Below are positions 53,307 to 60,983 of a stretch of 60,983 bases of DNA, piece by piece. This DNA is from Deltaproteobacteria bacterium (GTDB lineage: Bacteria > Desulfobacterota > Desulfuromonadia > Geobacterales > DSM-12255), in the NCBI GenBank assembly GCA_021849045.1, contig JAJZTK010000006.1, positions 1 to 60,983 on the forward strand. Direction: 5' to 3'. Position 1 is the stretch's first letter, and each line of letters begins with the position of its first letter. The position numbers and the translations under genes are program-made. The notes under the pieces were generated by a model. The model was not told where the DNA came from. It saw nothing but the letters and a program-made list of their open reading frames with translations, and did not search any database.

Positions 53307-54464
53307 TTATTTTACTCCCTCAGCCATTATCCCACGATACAACTCATTCAATTTTGTTATATGGCTGCCTACACCAAAATGTTTCATAACATGCTGTCTG
53401 GCACAGGATGCAGTCTGCCTGCTTAAATTCTCATCTAGCAAATAACGAACTATTGCTTCTGCAAAACCGGCATCATCCCCAGATTCGACAAGTTCACCAA
53501 CTTGTTTACTAATAATTATTTCAGGAATACCACCGACCCTTGAAGCAACAACGGGTTTGCCACAACTCATTGCCTCCATGACACAGCGGCCAAAGGTTTC
53601 AACAACTGAAGTACATACAACCACATCAGAAGCTGCGATGACAGAACGTATATCATCTACAAAACCAATAAACCGCGTAGCTTCGGCTATTCCCAGTTCA
53701 ACTGCAAACTTCTTTAGTTCATTTTCACGCTTTCCGGAACGTAAGACATCCGTTCCGGCCAAAACAAACAGTGCATTATGAATGGAACGCCTGACCAGCT
53801 TTGCCATCCGAAGAAAAGTTTCGTGGTCTTTAGCCGGGGTAAAATTGGCCACGATACTGATCACCGGTGTTTTCTGATCAATACCAAACTCTTTCTTGCA
53901 GGAATCTGAGAATACAACGGGGCAAAAAAAATCTGTATCCAGAGCATTATGGAGAACAGACTTCTTGACGCCAGGCATATATTCATCTGCAATATTACCT
54001 AACTCATGCTCCATCGCGTGGCTGTTATAGACCAAAACGTCCGGCCAGCGAGTACGTTTGGCCAAATACGCCAAACCCACTCTTGAATACGGAAACCTCA
54101 CATGGCACATAGTCGGAAGAAGCGGATATTTATTTAGTGCAGCGCCTATCCATAAGTATGTAGCAATGTCATTGACATGAACCAGATCAATTTTCTGCTC
54201 CTGCATGATATCAATGTACATTCGCACCGCACGAAAAAACGGAAAAGGCCAGATTTTAGTTGGTTGCGCCCTGGATATTATCCTGTGTGGGATCCCCCTC
54301 TTAACAAGCTCTTCAACCATCGGCCCTGAACTCGGCACAATAACAAAGGGAATGAAACGTGTCCGGTCGAGATGATCAAGGATGAGGAGTAGAGAGCGGT
54401 TGGCACCGCCGATCTCTGAGCTATTTTCCACATAGAGAATATTTTGGGGCAGGTTATTCAACAT
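53307..54464 (-). CDS. Glycosyltransferase family 4
   Basis: 385-aa GT4 enzyme beginning MLNNLPQNILYVENSSEIGGAN, with VHVNDIATYLWIGAA, NFTPAKDHETFLRMA and VVETFGRCVMEAMSCGKPVV in the donor-binding part. ATG 54464 overlaps the upstream GT2 stop (ATGTTGA). The coding sequence is AT-rich. It likely acts in polymer assembly; specificity is not predictable. Confidence 0.85.
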   Translation of the reverse strand: MLNNLPQNILYVENSSEIGGANRSLLLILDHLDRTRFIPFVIVPSSGPMVEELVKRGIPHRIISRAQPTKIWPFPFFRAVRMYIDIMQEQKIDLVHVNDIATYLWIGAALNKYPLLPTMCHVRFPYSRVGLAYLAKRTRWPDVLVYNSHAMEHELGNIADEYMPGVKKSVLHNALDTDFFCPVVFSDSCKKEFGIDQKTPVISIVANFTPAKDHETFLRMAKLVRRSIHNALFVLAGTDVLRSGKRENELKKFAVELGIAEATRFIGFVDDIRSVIAASDVVVCTSVVETFGRCVMEAMSCGKPVVASRVGGIPEIIISKQVGELVESGDDAGFAEAIVRYLLDENLSRQTASCARQHVMKHFGVGSHITKLNELYRGIMAEGVK

Positions 54465-55408
54465 GTTCTGGTAAACAGGATACCAACCAGCGTTCTGAGC
54501 AGTCGCCCATCCCAACCGCTTGCCAACCCCACAATAACTTCCCTCAGTGCGTCACAGCGCCGCTTCGACTTCGCCAACCCATATATGAGGTCGAGACGCG
54601 CCGTCTGGAGACGATATCGAAGAGCCTTGGTAAGATCACGATGTTCATTTCCTATCGTCCTCAGCAGTTCCCGATAAACCAGGACAGTCTGTTCGTTTCC
54701 TCGGGCATTATCATTTCGCGTAGCGCTTTGGCTTCGTATTCGATAAACACCTAGAGGCTCAAATATGGCTCCAAAAGCGCATGAGGCAGCGAGATATCGA
54801 ACCTGAAAGTGGACATCTTCTGCGACCGTGAACGCACTGCAATAACCACCGACCTTCTTAAATAGGCTTTTTCGGAATATTGTCAAGCTGGGATGACCAA
54901 ACGGATTCATTAAGAATTCCGGCAACTGCTCCCTCTGAAATAAAAGAGAACCAATTGACCGCGACTGTTCAAGCATTGCGCCAACTAGTGGATTCCTTTC
55001 AAATGCGCTTGGCAGCACATCCCCTTCATCCGTCAGATAGTTATAGTTAGAAGTAACCAGATCCAAGTCAGGATATCTTTTAAATAGTTCAATCTGCTTC
55101 TCCAACTTGTTGGGATACCAATAATCATCAGCGTCGAGTAGAGCGATCAGATCCCCCCGGGCTAGCTCCACACCCTTATTTCGTGCCGCTGCTACACCAG
55201 AATTCACCTGACGGTAATACTTAATATGCTTACTAAACTGAGCACAAACATCACCTGTTCTATCCTTAGAACCATCATCTATTACAATAAGTTCCCAATT
55301 ATTAAAAGTCTGATCAAGGACACTTCTGATTGATTGTGAAATATAATTTTCAACATTATATGCTGGAATAACTACACTAACTAGCCAGTTGTTTTGGTTC
55401 ATACTCAA
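54458..55408 (-). CDS. Glycosyltransferase family 2
   Basis: 316-aa GT-A enzyme: SVVIPAYNVENYISQSIRSV at the N-terminus, IVIDDGSKDRT, and the metal-binding DADDYW near residue 95. It is an inverting transferase using a nucleotide sugar. Its stop overlaps the next GT4 start. The protein ends abruptly, shortly after the GT-A fold, without a membrane anchor. Confidence 0.86.
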   Translation of the reverse strand: MSMNQNNWLVSVVIPAYNVENYISQSIRSVLDQTFNNWELIVIDDGSKDRTGDVCAQFSKHIKYYRQVNSGVAAARNKGVELARGDLIALLDADDYWYPNKLEKQIELFKRYPDLDLVTSNYNYLTDEGDVLPSAFERNPLVGAMLEQSRSIGSLLFQREQLPEFLMNPFGHPSLTIFRKSLFKKVGGYCSAFTVAEDVHFQVRYLAASCAFGAIFEPLGVYRIRSQSATRNDNARGNEQTVLVYRELLRTIGNEHRDLTKALRYRLQTARLDLIYGLAKSKRRCDALREVIVGLASGWDGRLLRTLVGILFTRTC

Positions 55409-55451
55409 TTATTTCCAATTTTATAAATCAGTTATTGCGTAGATTATATAT

Positions 55452-56384
55452 TCAAAGTTGTAAATGAGCAGCAATTTCACCTAATGTGTAAGAAAGTTTC
55501 AATCTATGAAAGAATCTTTCTGTTGGAATCGGCATAAATATCCTTGAAAGAGCATGATAAATCAGCTTTCGTATCAAATAAACAGGAAGCTTACCAACCA
55601 TCCGGCAGTTTTTATAACCTATTTCTCTGATTACTTCTGATTTGGCACAGCTGTATTGCCATCTACAAAGATATTTTTTTTCAAGTCTCTCTGGATGAAT
55701 CGGATGATACACAACGGCATCAGCAATGTACTGGAACCTTTCCCCTCGTTTGACGAACCTTTGCCCAAATTCAACATCTTCTGAAAAGCCCAAATGGTCT
55801 CGTACTGGACCCAAATCCGACCTAAAATAACCATTTTGAACAAGAGCTTGGCGGCGGAAAAACATATTCCCTCCAGGTGCTGACCCAGTTCCGTAATCGC
55901 GGTCAGATTCTCCACCATCAACATCAGCAAGCATAGTCCTTACAAATTTCATCTTCCCGTCCAAACGAAGCCATCGCGGCAGTTCCTTCGGATATACGCC
56001 AACTACCCTCCCTCCAAAGCAACTTCTTTCGGGATATCGATTGAATGCTGAGATCATGTTCATGACCCACCGCCTATCCACAGTAATATCATCGTCGGTA
56101 AACGCTACGAAATCACCCTCAAGATTATCCAGCGCTTTATTAAGTGCATGCGATTTCCCTTGTTTGTTTTCAAACAGATATAAGACCTTAACAGTTTCAG
56201 TTTGTTCGAACTTATCGATAATCTCCTTAGTGCCATCATTGGAATTATTATCAACAATCAGAATACGAACTAATATATTTTCTGGCACTTCACAGACAAG
56301 CAGACTTCTGAGGCACTCAGCCAAATAGTATTGCCGATTATAGGTACAAATCACGATATCAAGTAATTTAGTCATATAAGTCAT
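55452..56384 (-). CDS. Glycosyltransferase family 2
   Basis: About 310-aa GT-A enzyme with KLLDIVICTYNRQYYLAECL, NNSNDGTKE and the metal site FVAFTDDDITVDRRWV. Starts at 56384 and 56375 are both in frame; neither has a clear Shine-Dalgarno, and I favour 56384 because it lies just after the upstream stop and would allow re-initiation. It is similar in organisation to the next gene (56389-57285), so the pair may derive from a duplication. AT-rich. Confidence 0.85.
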   Translation of the reverse strand: MTYMTKLLDIVICTYNRQYYLAECLRSLLVCEVPENILVRILIVDNNSNDGTKEIIDKFEQTETVKVLYLFENKQGKSHALNKALDNLEGDFVAFTDDDITVDRRWVMNMISAFNRYPERSCFGGRVVGVYPKELPRWLRLDGKMKFVRTMLADVDGGESDRDYGTGSAPGGNMFFRRQALVQNGYFRSDLGPVRDHLGFSEDVEFGQRFVKRGERFQYIADAVVYHPIHPERLEKKYLCRWQYSCAKSEVIREIGYKNCRMVGKLPVYLIRKLIYHALSRIFMPIPTERFFHRLKLSYTLGEIAAHLQL

Positions 56385-56388
56385 TTTG

Positions 56389-57285
56389 TTACGATCTGCG
56401 ATAAACATCAAAACATCCTCTTATAAAACCCAAATCCCACCAGATGTTCATTTTTTTCCGAACTGATGGATTGTAAGCACACCTGCCGATGTTTCGAAAC
56501 AATTGTAGAAAAATGTACAACGGTATCCCTAATAACTGTCCCTTTATTTTCCCCTTAAGCATCTTCCCGTTGCTCTTTCCTTCCAAAAAATGCAGGGAAT
56601 AAAAATACGACTTCTGCAATTTATAATCGTCAATCACATGATTCACAATTGCGGAAGGAACATAATAAACTTCACCATGGAAGGCTCTTATTCGATCTAT
56701 AAGATCGGTTTCTTCACCCCCGATAGGCAAGTATCCTGTCCTTCCCAACTCGGTATTAAATTCGCCAACTATATTCAATATCCTTCGCGTAAAAGCCATG
56801 TTCGTGCCGTAAATATATTGTGTTGGCAATTTGAGAGGCGTATCTCCATAATCAAGGCAAGCGAGAAACCCCCACAACTCTTTTGTCAACCATCGTGGAA
56901 GGGGGTTGACATGTTTGAGATAAATCTTACCACCAACACAGTCACACTTATAACGATCAAGGGCATTGGATAATTCTATAACCCAATGTGCATCTGCCAA
57001 GGCATCATCATCAATGAACGCCAGATACTCACCCGACGCTTCAGCAATCCCGCGATTACGGGCATGGGAAAGCCCCTGCCGAGTCTCCATAACGTAGCGA
57101 ACCTGGAGCTTTCCTCTGCGGGCAAACTCTTCGAATACCGCCTGAGTATCGTCACGCGAATTGTTATCTATAACAAGTACCTCCCACTGGAACCCCTCGG
57201 GGGTCTGTTGAGTGGAGAGGCTCTCAAGGACACTTGCCAGATGGCGACTTCTATTGTACGTACAAACTATAATGCTCAATTTCAT
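56389..57285 (-). CDS. Glycosyltransferase family 2
   Basis: 298-aa GT-A enzyme: KLSIIVCTYNRSRHLASVL, VIDNNSRDDT, and the DxD site AFIDDDALAD. LPIGGEETDLIDRI is the catalytic ED-type region. It shares with its downstream neighbour both the opening and the SHARNRG/SHALN block. It likely adds a sugar to the polymer. Coding sequence is AT-rich. Confidence 0.86.
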   Translation of the reverse strand: MKLSIIVCTYNRSRHLASVLESLSTQQTPEGFQWEVLVIDNNSRDDTQAVFEEFARRGKLQVRYVMETRQGLSHARNRGIAEASGEYLAFIDDDALADAHWVIELSNALDRYKCDCVGGKIYLKHVNPLPRWLTKELWGFLACLDYGDTPLKLPTQYIYGTNMAFTRRILNIVGEFNTELGRTGYLPIGGEETDLIDRIRAFHGEVYYVPSAIVNHVIDDYKLQKSYFYSLHFLEGKSNGKMLKGKIKGQLLGIPLYIFLQLFRNIGRCAYNPSVRKKMNIWWDLGFIRGCFDVYRRS

Positions 57286-57291
57286 GTCAAA

Positions 57292-58227
57292 TCATCCATC
57301 GGTAGATCTACGACTGATTAGCTTCATTAGCAGGGTGTGAACGGCAAGAGGGAATAACGACGGTAACATATACTTCCAGTCCCGAGGCTCCCCATATCCC
57401 ACCTTCATGACCTGTCGAAAAATTTTACGCGCCGAAGTAAGATCTCTGGCCCAATAGCATTCATAACCAGAGCGTAGAAGCTCTCCATACGTCAGATCAC
57501 TTAACTTATCATTCAATTTGTCGACTATTTCCGGAAATTTGACTTGATATTCTTGCTGAGCATAAAACCTGTTTAATGCAATAGATGCCCGGTTATTCGT
57601 CATCTGACCGACACCGTGAAAGCGGTAAAATGCCATTACTTCAGGGACCAGAACAATCCGGTTCTTGATAGCGGCACGCAACCAAAAAGCAAAGTCCTCG
57701 CAAGCTCGCCACTTCGGGTCAAAACCACCAATCATTTCGACTATTTCACGCCGAATAACGGCAGCATGTACGGGCCAGCAGGTATTCTTAAAAAGAAATT
57801 CAAGCTTCTGTTGCGAATTCTCATAATCGGGCGGGATATAAGGTTTTCCCCTGTCCCCAGGCAACCCAACATTTTGCCAACCACAATAGGCTAATTGGGC
57901 TCCAGAACTCTCGATGGTTGTGACCATTTTTTCAAGAAAATCCTGGCGCCAGTAATCATCCGAATCCAAGAATGCTAAGAACCGGCCACGGCTGACAGCA
58001 ATACCTGCATTACGTGCAGCTGAAAGCCCTGCGTTAGACTGTCGCACTACATTAATGGCGGAGCCATACTGCTTCATTATCCGTGAAGAGCTATCAGTTG
58101 ATCCGTCATCGACTACAATAACTTCATATTCAACAAAAGTCTGTTGTAACACTGAATCAATTGCTTCAGCAAGAAACGTTTCCCCATTAAAACAAGGGAT
58201 TATTACTGAGATTTTAGGAGACGACAT
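57292..58227 (-). CDS. Glycosyltransferase family 2
   Basis: 311-aa GT-A enzyme with ISVIIPCFNGETFLAEAIDS, VVDDGSTDSS, SAARNAGIAVSRGRF and FLDSDDYWRQDF. It begins with ATG 58227 and is separated from the next gene by 6 bp. Acceptor and donor are unknown. The C-terminus includes an ED/Q-rich region and a short basic end without membrane helices. Confidence 0.86.
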   Translation of the reverse strand: MSSPKISVIIPCFNGETFLAEAIDSVLQQTFVEYEVIVVDDGSTDSSSRIMKQYGSAINVVRQSNAGLSAARNAGIAVSRGRFLAFLDSDDYWRQDFLEKMVTTIESSGAQLAYCGWQNVGLPGDRGKPYIPPDYENSQQKLEFLFKNTCWPVHAAVIRREIVEMIGGFDPKWRACEDFAFWLRAAIKNRIVLVPEVMAFYRFHGVGQMTNNRASIALNRFYAQQEYQVKFPEIVDKLNDKLSDLTYGELLRSGYECYWARDLTSARKIFRQVMKVGYGEPRDWKYMLPSLFPLAVHTLLMKLISRRSTDG

Positions 58228-58272
58228 TTAGTATTTATTCCCTATAACAAAGTCGAATACAGACCAGCCTTT

Positions 58273-59049
58273 TCATTTACCCATTCCAATTTTTTGAAAG
58301 CAGCGGTTTATTGCATACCGCAATGGCAGCATATAACTGCCATTATTGGTGCCAAAAGTCACTTTAATGGAAAAAGACCTAATGGTATCACTCCCAAAAA
58401 TATCAAGCCGTCTCAGCAAGAATCTGTTTTCGCCCTTCGAGTTAAAACCTGAACGGGTTGTAAAGGCTGCGTCATATCCCGCTTCATTAACGAGTGCTGC
58501 TACGGTGTGATCAACGTCGCCATATGGATAAGCAATATGTTTGACCGGAATCCCTAACCGATCTTCCAAAAATTTGCGGGAGCCAGCAATCTCTGCCGAC
58601 GACTCCACACGTGATATTTTACTCATTCTTCGATGGGATAGTCCATGTGACCCGATTGAGACCCCAGCCGCCAACGCTCCTTCTATCTGCTGCCACCCCA
58701 TCAGAGGCCAAGCACGACCTCCCTCCTCGAGCAGCCAGTCGCTACTGCAGCCGATTCGATCAGCTACAACAAATACCGTAGAAGGATACCGATATTTTGA
58801 CAGCACCGGCATGGCGTGCTCAGCAAAATCAGAATAGCCATCATCGAAAGTGAGCGCGACGGATCTCTCGGGAAGGCTACCTTGTCCAGATACAAAAGAA
58901 ACCACTGACGTTAAAGGAACTATGGTATATCGGTTCTTGTGCAACCACAGCATCTGCTCGCCGAATGCAGAGGGAGTTACCGAATAGACTTTCTCCTCAG
59001 GAGAAGATGATATTCCAAGTCGATGATACATGAGAATCGCAACTTTCAT
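58273..59049 (-). CDS. Polysaccharide deacetylase (NodB domain)
   Basis: 258-aa carbohydrate esterase 4-type protein. TFDDGYSDF at residues 67-75 supplies the catalytic aspartate, and SHGLSHRRM near 133-141 gives the HxxxH metal pair. It removes N- or O-acetyl groups from a polysaccharide. It lacks an obvious signal peptide or membrane helix, so where it acts is unclear. It overlaps the upstream GT4 stop as TAATG, so the two are translated together. Confidence 0.88.
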   Translation of the reverse strand: MKVAILMYHRLGISSSPEEKVYSVTPSAFGEQMLWLHKNRYTIVPLTSVVSFVSGQGSLPERSVALTFDDGYSDFAEHAMPVLSKYRYPSTVFVVADRIGCSSDWLLEEGGRAWPLMGWQQIEGALAAGVSIGSHGLSHRRMSKISRVESSAEIAGSRKFLEDRLGIPVKHIAYPYGDVDHTVAALVNEAGYDAAFTTRSGFNSKGENRFLLRRLDIFGSDTIRSFSIKVTFGTNNGSYMLPLRYAINRCFQKIGMGK

Positions 59050-60365
59050 TAGCTGCGCTCAAAAGAAGATCGAACAACATCTTTAAATCGGCGACTTAGT
59101 GAGCGGTCAACGTCCATTTCGTCGATTCTCAATCTCGCCTTATCGATCTCCCCCAAAAGACCAGTTATCACTTCAACAGCGCCCTTTTGCCCACGCGGAG
59201 GGCCATATGCAATTGCATCACGAACAACATCAAGAAAATCCGTTGCGTATTTAGTGTTGGAAAAACGGTTAATAATGGTTTTTTTTGCTTCTGCGCCAAG
59301 GTTTGAACTCAATGTTGAATCAGCCAGCAGCTTCACTACCGCATCTGCCGTAGCATCAATGTCTCCAAGTGAGGTAAGAATCCCATCCAAGCCATCGGCA
59401 ATACATTCGCGTAAACCAACACAGGCCATTGCCACTACCGGACATTGCAGCGCCATTGCTTCAAGAGTGCTTACTGGATGACCTTCATAGATTGATGTGG
59501 ACAGAAAAATATTGCTTTGACACATCAAAGAAGGGACATCCCCTCTTGCTCCGAGAATAAATATTTTAGATGTAAGGGATGCTTCACGGACCTGCTCCTG
59601 CAAAGCCGCAGCAAGTATAGGATCTTCTGGGGGTCCAGCAATCAAAAAAAAGACATCTCCCTTCTTTGCGATTACCTGCTGAGCTACCCGAACAAAGCAC
59701 GCAAAATCTTTCTGAGCGGAAATTCGGCCTACCCCCAAGACCAGCCGGCTCTCGGAAGGAAGTCCGAGTTCTTGTCGAATTGAGCCCGTACTTTTTTCAG
59801 ATCGACGTCGAACGTCCTCAACATCAACGCCGTTATGCACCACCTTAATCTTATCTCCATGAAAATGTTCAAGCATTGTGCTGCGGTTGTCTTCAGACAC
59901 TGATATGATTAAACTGCCTAGTTCACCCAATATCCAAGCATAACCCTCTTGAGATATAAATTGCTGATATCGTCGATAATCAACGTCGAAAGGGGTATGA
60001 ATCTGCCAAATTACGGGAACCCCTACCTTGGTTGCTGCCAGAGCCGCGTCAAGCAAATGACCAGTATTCAAGTGTATGTAATCATATCTGCCTCGATACA
60101 AGTAATCTTCAAGCCATCGTGCCCTAACGTGTGCTTCTCCAAGAAAACGCAACTGAGCGCGCCACGCAGGGCCAATACAACAAGAAAGAGGCATCATTTC
60201 CCATTTGAAGCCATCTTCCGACAAAGCATCAGTAATAGGCCCCTCCGCTGGAACCAAAATATGGGTTTCACACCCTAAATCGCGAAGTGCATTTAAAAGT
60301 GTATGACAAGTACGCTCCACGCCATTATTCAAATCCCGATTATGAAAAATATGTAGAGATTTCAA
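59049..60365 (-). CDS. Glycosyltransferase family 4
   Basis: 438-aa GT-B enzyme: LHIFHNRDLNNGVERTCHTL at the start, IHLNTGHLLDAAL, VLGVGRISAQKDFACFVRVA and SIYEGHPVSTLEAMALQCPVV. The C-terminal 60 residues beyond the GT domain are charged and helical. It probably acts in the polysaccharide pathway with the overlapping deacetylase. Confidence 0.85.
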   Translation of the reverse strand: MKSLHIFHNRDLNNGVERTCHTLLNALRDLGCETHILVPAEGPITDALSEDGFKWEMMPLSCCIGPAWRAQLRFLGEAHVRARWLEDYLYRGRYDYIHLNTGHLLDAALAATKVGVPVIWQIHTPFDVDYRRYQQFISQEGYAWILGELGSLIISVSEDNRSTMLEHFHGDKIKVVHNGVDVEDVRRRSEKSTGSIRQELGLPSESRLVLGVGRISAQKDFACFVRVAQQVIAKKGDVFFLIAGPPEDPILAAALQEQVREASLTSKIFILGARGDVPSLMCQSNIFLSTSIYEGHPVSTLEAMALQCPVVAMACVGLRECIADGLDGILTSLGDIDATADAVVKLLADSTLSSNLGAEAKKTIINRFSNTKYATDFLDVVRDAIAYGPPRGQKGAVEVITGLLGEIDKARLRIDEMDVDRSLSRRFKDVVRSSFERS

Positions 60366-60417
60366 GTAGGACTACCTTTCTATATCAGTTTTAGGTAAGT
60401 AGTTCAATAAAACTGGT

Positions 60418-60983
60418 TCATTTTATAAAACCTCTTCTTAATTTACTGTAATACCACTTTAGCGCTGCTATTTGTTTTTGATTCAGAAACCCTGAAAGGA
60501 ATCCGAAATATGCCCGGGAAGAGAACGGATTGACTTTTATCCCTTTTTGCCAAAAACGCAGTGCATCGTTTTTTTTTTCTTTGAAAGCCAACAACTCTGC
60601 GGTCTCACAATATAAGTCGAACTGTTTCGATATAACATTATTCTTACCAATTGTCTTGATCTCATCTAGATAATTATTAATAAAAGCTTCAACTACAGAA
60701 ACTTCAGCCAATTTCATATTGATTAGGTTCCTGCTCACATTTGTAGCATGCCATCGATATTCTGCAGTTACTTCTTCAACAAATCCAATTTGATATTTTG
60801 AAGCAATACGTAGCCAAAGTTCCCAGTCGTCTGCAGGTGCAAATTGCTGCTTAAATAATCCCACCTCATCAAGGCAACTTCTTCGGAATAATGTAGTAAG
60901 AGTTGCTATTGGGTTAAATTCTTCTAGGTAATCCCCCGGCTCTGCCGGGGGACCCCAAATGTTTGACAGTTCCTGAAATAAGG
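60418..60983 (-). CDS. Glycosyltransferase family 2 (5' part beyond window)
   Basis: The frame is open to the right edge, giving 188 visible codons. The visible part is the C-terminal half of a GT2 protein: FRRSCLDEVGLF and FAPADDWELWLRIA are the acceptor/catalytic block, followed by an EYRWHATN region. A trailing helical part (about 60 residues) contains a TPR-like segment ALRFWQKGIKVNPFS. The gene is strongly AT-rich except for a local CCCCCGGCAGAGCCGGGG stretch. Start and N-terminus lie outside the window. Confidence 0.78.
   Translation of the reverse strand, partial: LFQELSNIWGPPAEPGDYLEEFNPIATLTTLFRRSCLDEVGLFKQQFAPADDWELWLRIASKYQIGFVEEVTAEYRWHATNVSRNLINMKLAEVSVVEAFINNYLDEIKTIGKNNVISKQFDLYCETAELLAFKEKKNDALRFWQKGIKVNPFSSRAYFGFLSGFLNQKQIAALKWYYSKLRRGFIK

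Noticed and set aside
60925-60960. CCCCCGGCAGAGCCGGGG palindrome as a terminator
   Set aside because: It lies inside the open GT2 frame and is not followed by a T-run in either direction.

Overview
The window reads as chromosomal DNA of a Geobacter-like delta-proteobacterium (Desulfuromonadota/Geobacterales). The reasons are high-GC housekeeping genes, a long PurSL-type FGAM synthase with separate PurQ, an iron-sulfur-type PurF, an SLC5-STAC protein ending in a SpoIIE phosphatase, an exosortase/PEP-CTERM polysaccharide locus, and a GEMM-I riboswitch whose discriminating bases look like the 3',3'-cGAMP-sensing subclass known mainly from Geobacter. The assignment rests on protein and RNA recognition, not on a database match.

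Layout. 1-6.5 kb: sulfur/cysteine and central metabolism (two unlike cysteine synthases, a second GAPDH, a MoeB/ThiF adenylyltransferase, a flavoredoxin-like protein, a PatB/MalY C-S lyase, shikimate kinase). 6.6-11.5 kb: the SLC5-STAC-GAF-PP2C sensor, an alkyltransferase-like protein and argJ. 11.6-12.9 kb: tRNA-Asp, an integrase remnant, and an exosortase-associated acyltransferase behind a cyclic-dinucleotide riboswitch with its own terminator. 12.9-22.4 kb: a leftward run of DUF512 radical SAM protein, AI-2E-family permease, hfq, miaA, rluB-type synthase, DUF378, accA and dnaE, with unusual overlaps among rluB, miaA and hfq. 22.5-27.7 kb: a class II aldolase-like protein, tRNA-Leu, and the glycolytic set gap-pgk-tpiA-secG. 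28-31 kb: a PAS histidine kinase and a YycJ-like metallo-hydrolase read rightwards, then a repeat-rich gap holding a MITE-like insertion. 31.3-39.5 kb: rightward nucleotide operon purB-mscS-purL-purQ-purF-pyrE.

39.6-60.98 kb: a leftward exopolysaccharide locus with no rightward gene. It encodes epsI, exosortase, a CapK-like adenylate-forming enzyme, an exosortase-A-type asparagine synthetase/amidotransferase, a putative O-glycosylation ligase, a large protein with three VanZ-like units, a NodB deacetylase, a methyltransferase, six GT4 and five GT2 glycosyltransferases. Many stops and starts overlap, so the core is probably one or a few polycistrons. Several of the distal glycosyltransferase and methyltransferase genes are clearly AT-richer than the housekeeping genes, which suggests acquisition by transfer. 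The locus continues past the right edge.

The most notable link is between the riboswitch-controlled acyltransferase at 12 kb and the exosortase locus 27 kb away. If the riboswitch binds cGAMP as its bases suggest, one cell-surface assembly system would be partly under cyclic-dinucleotide control.
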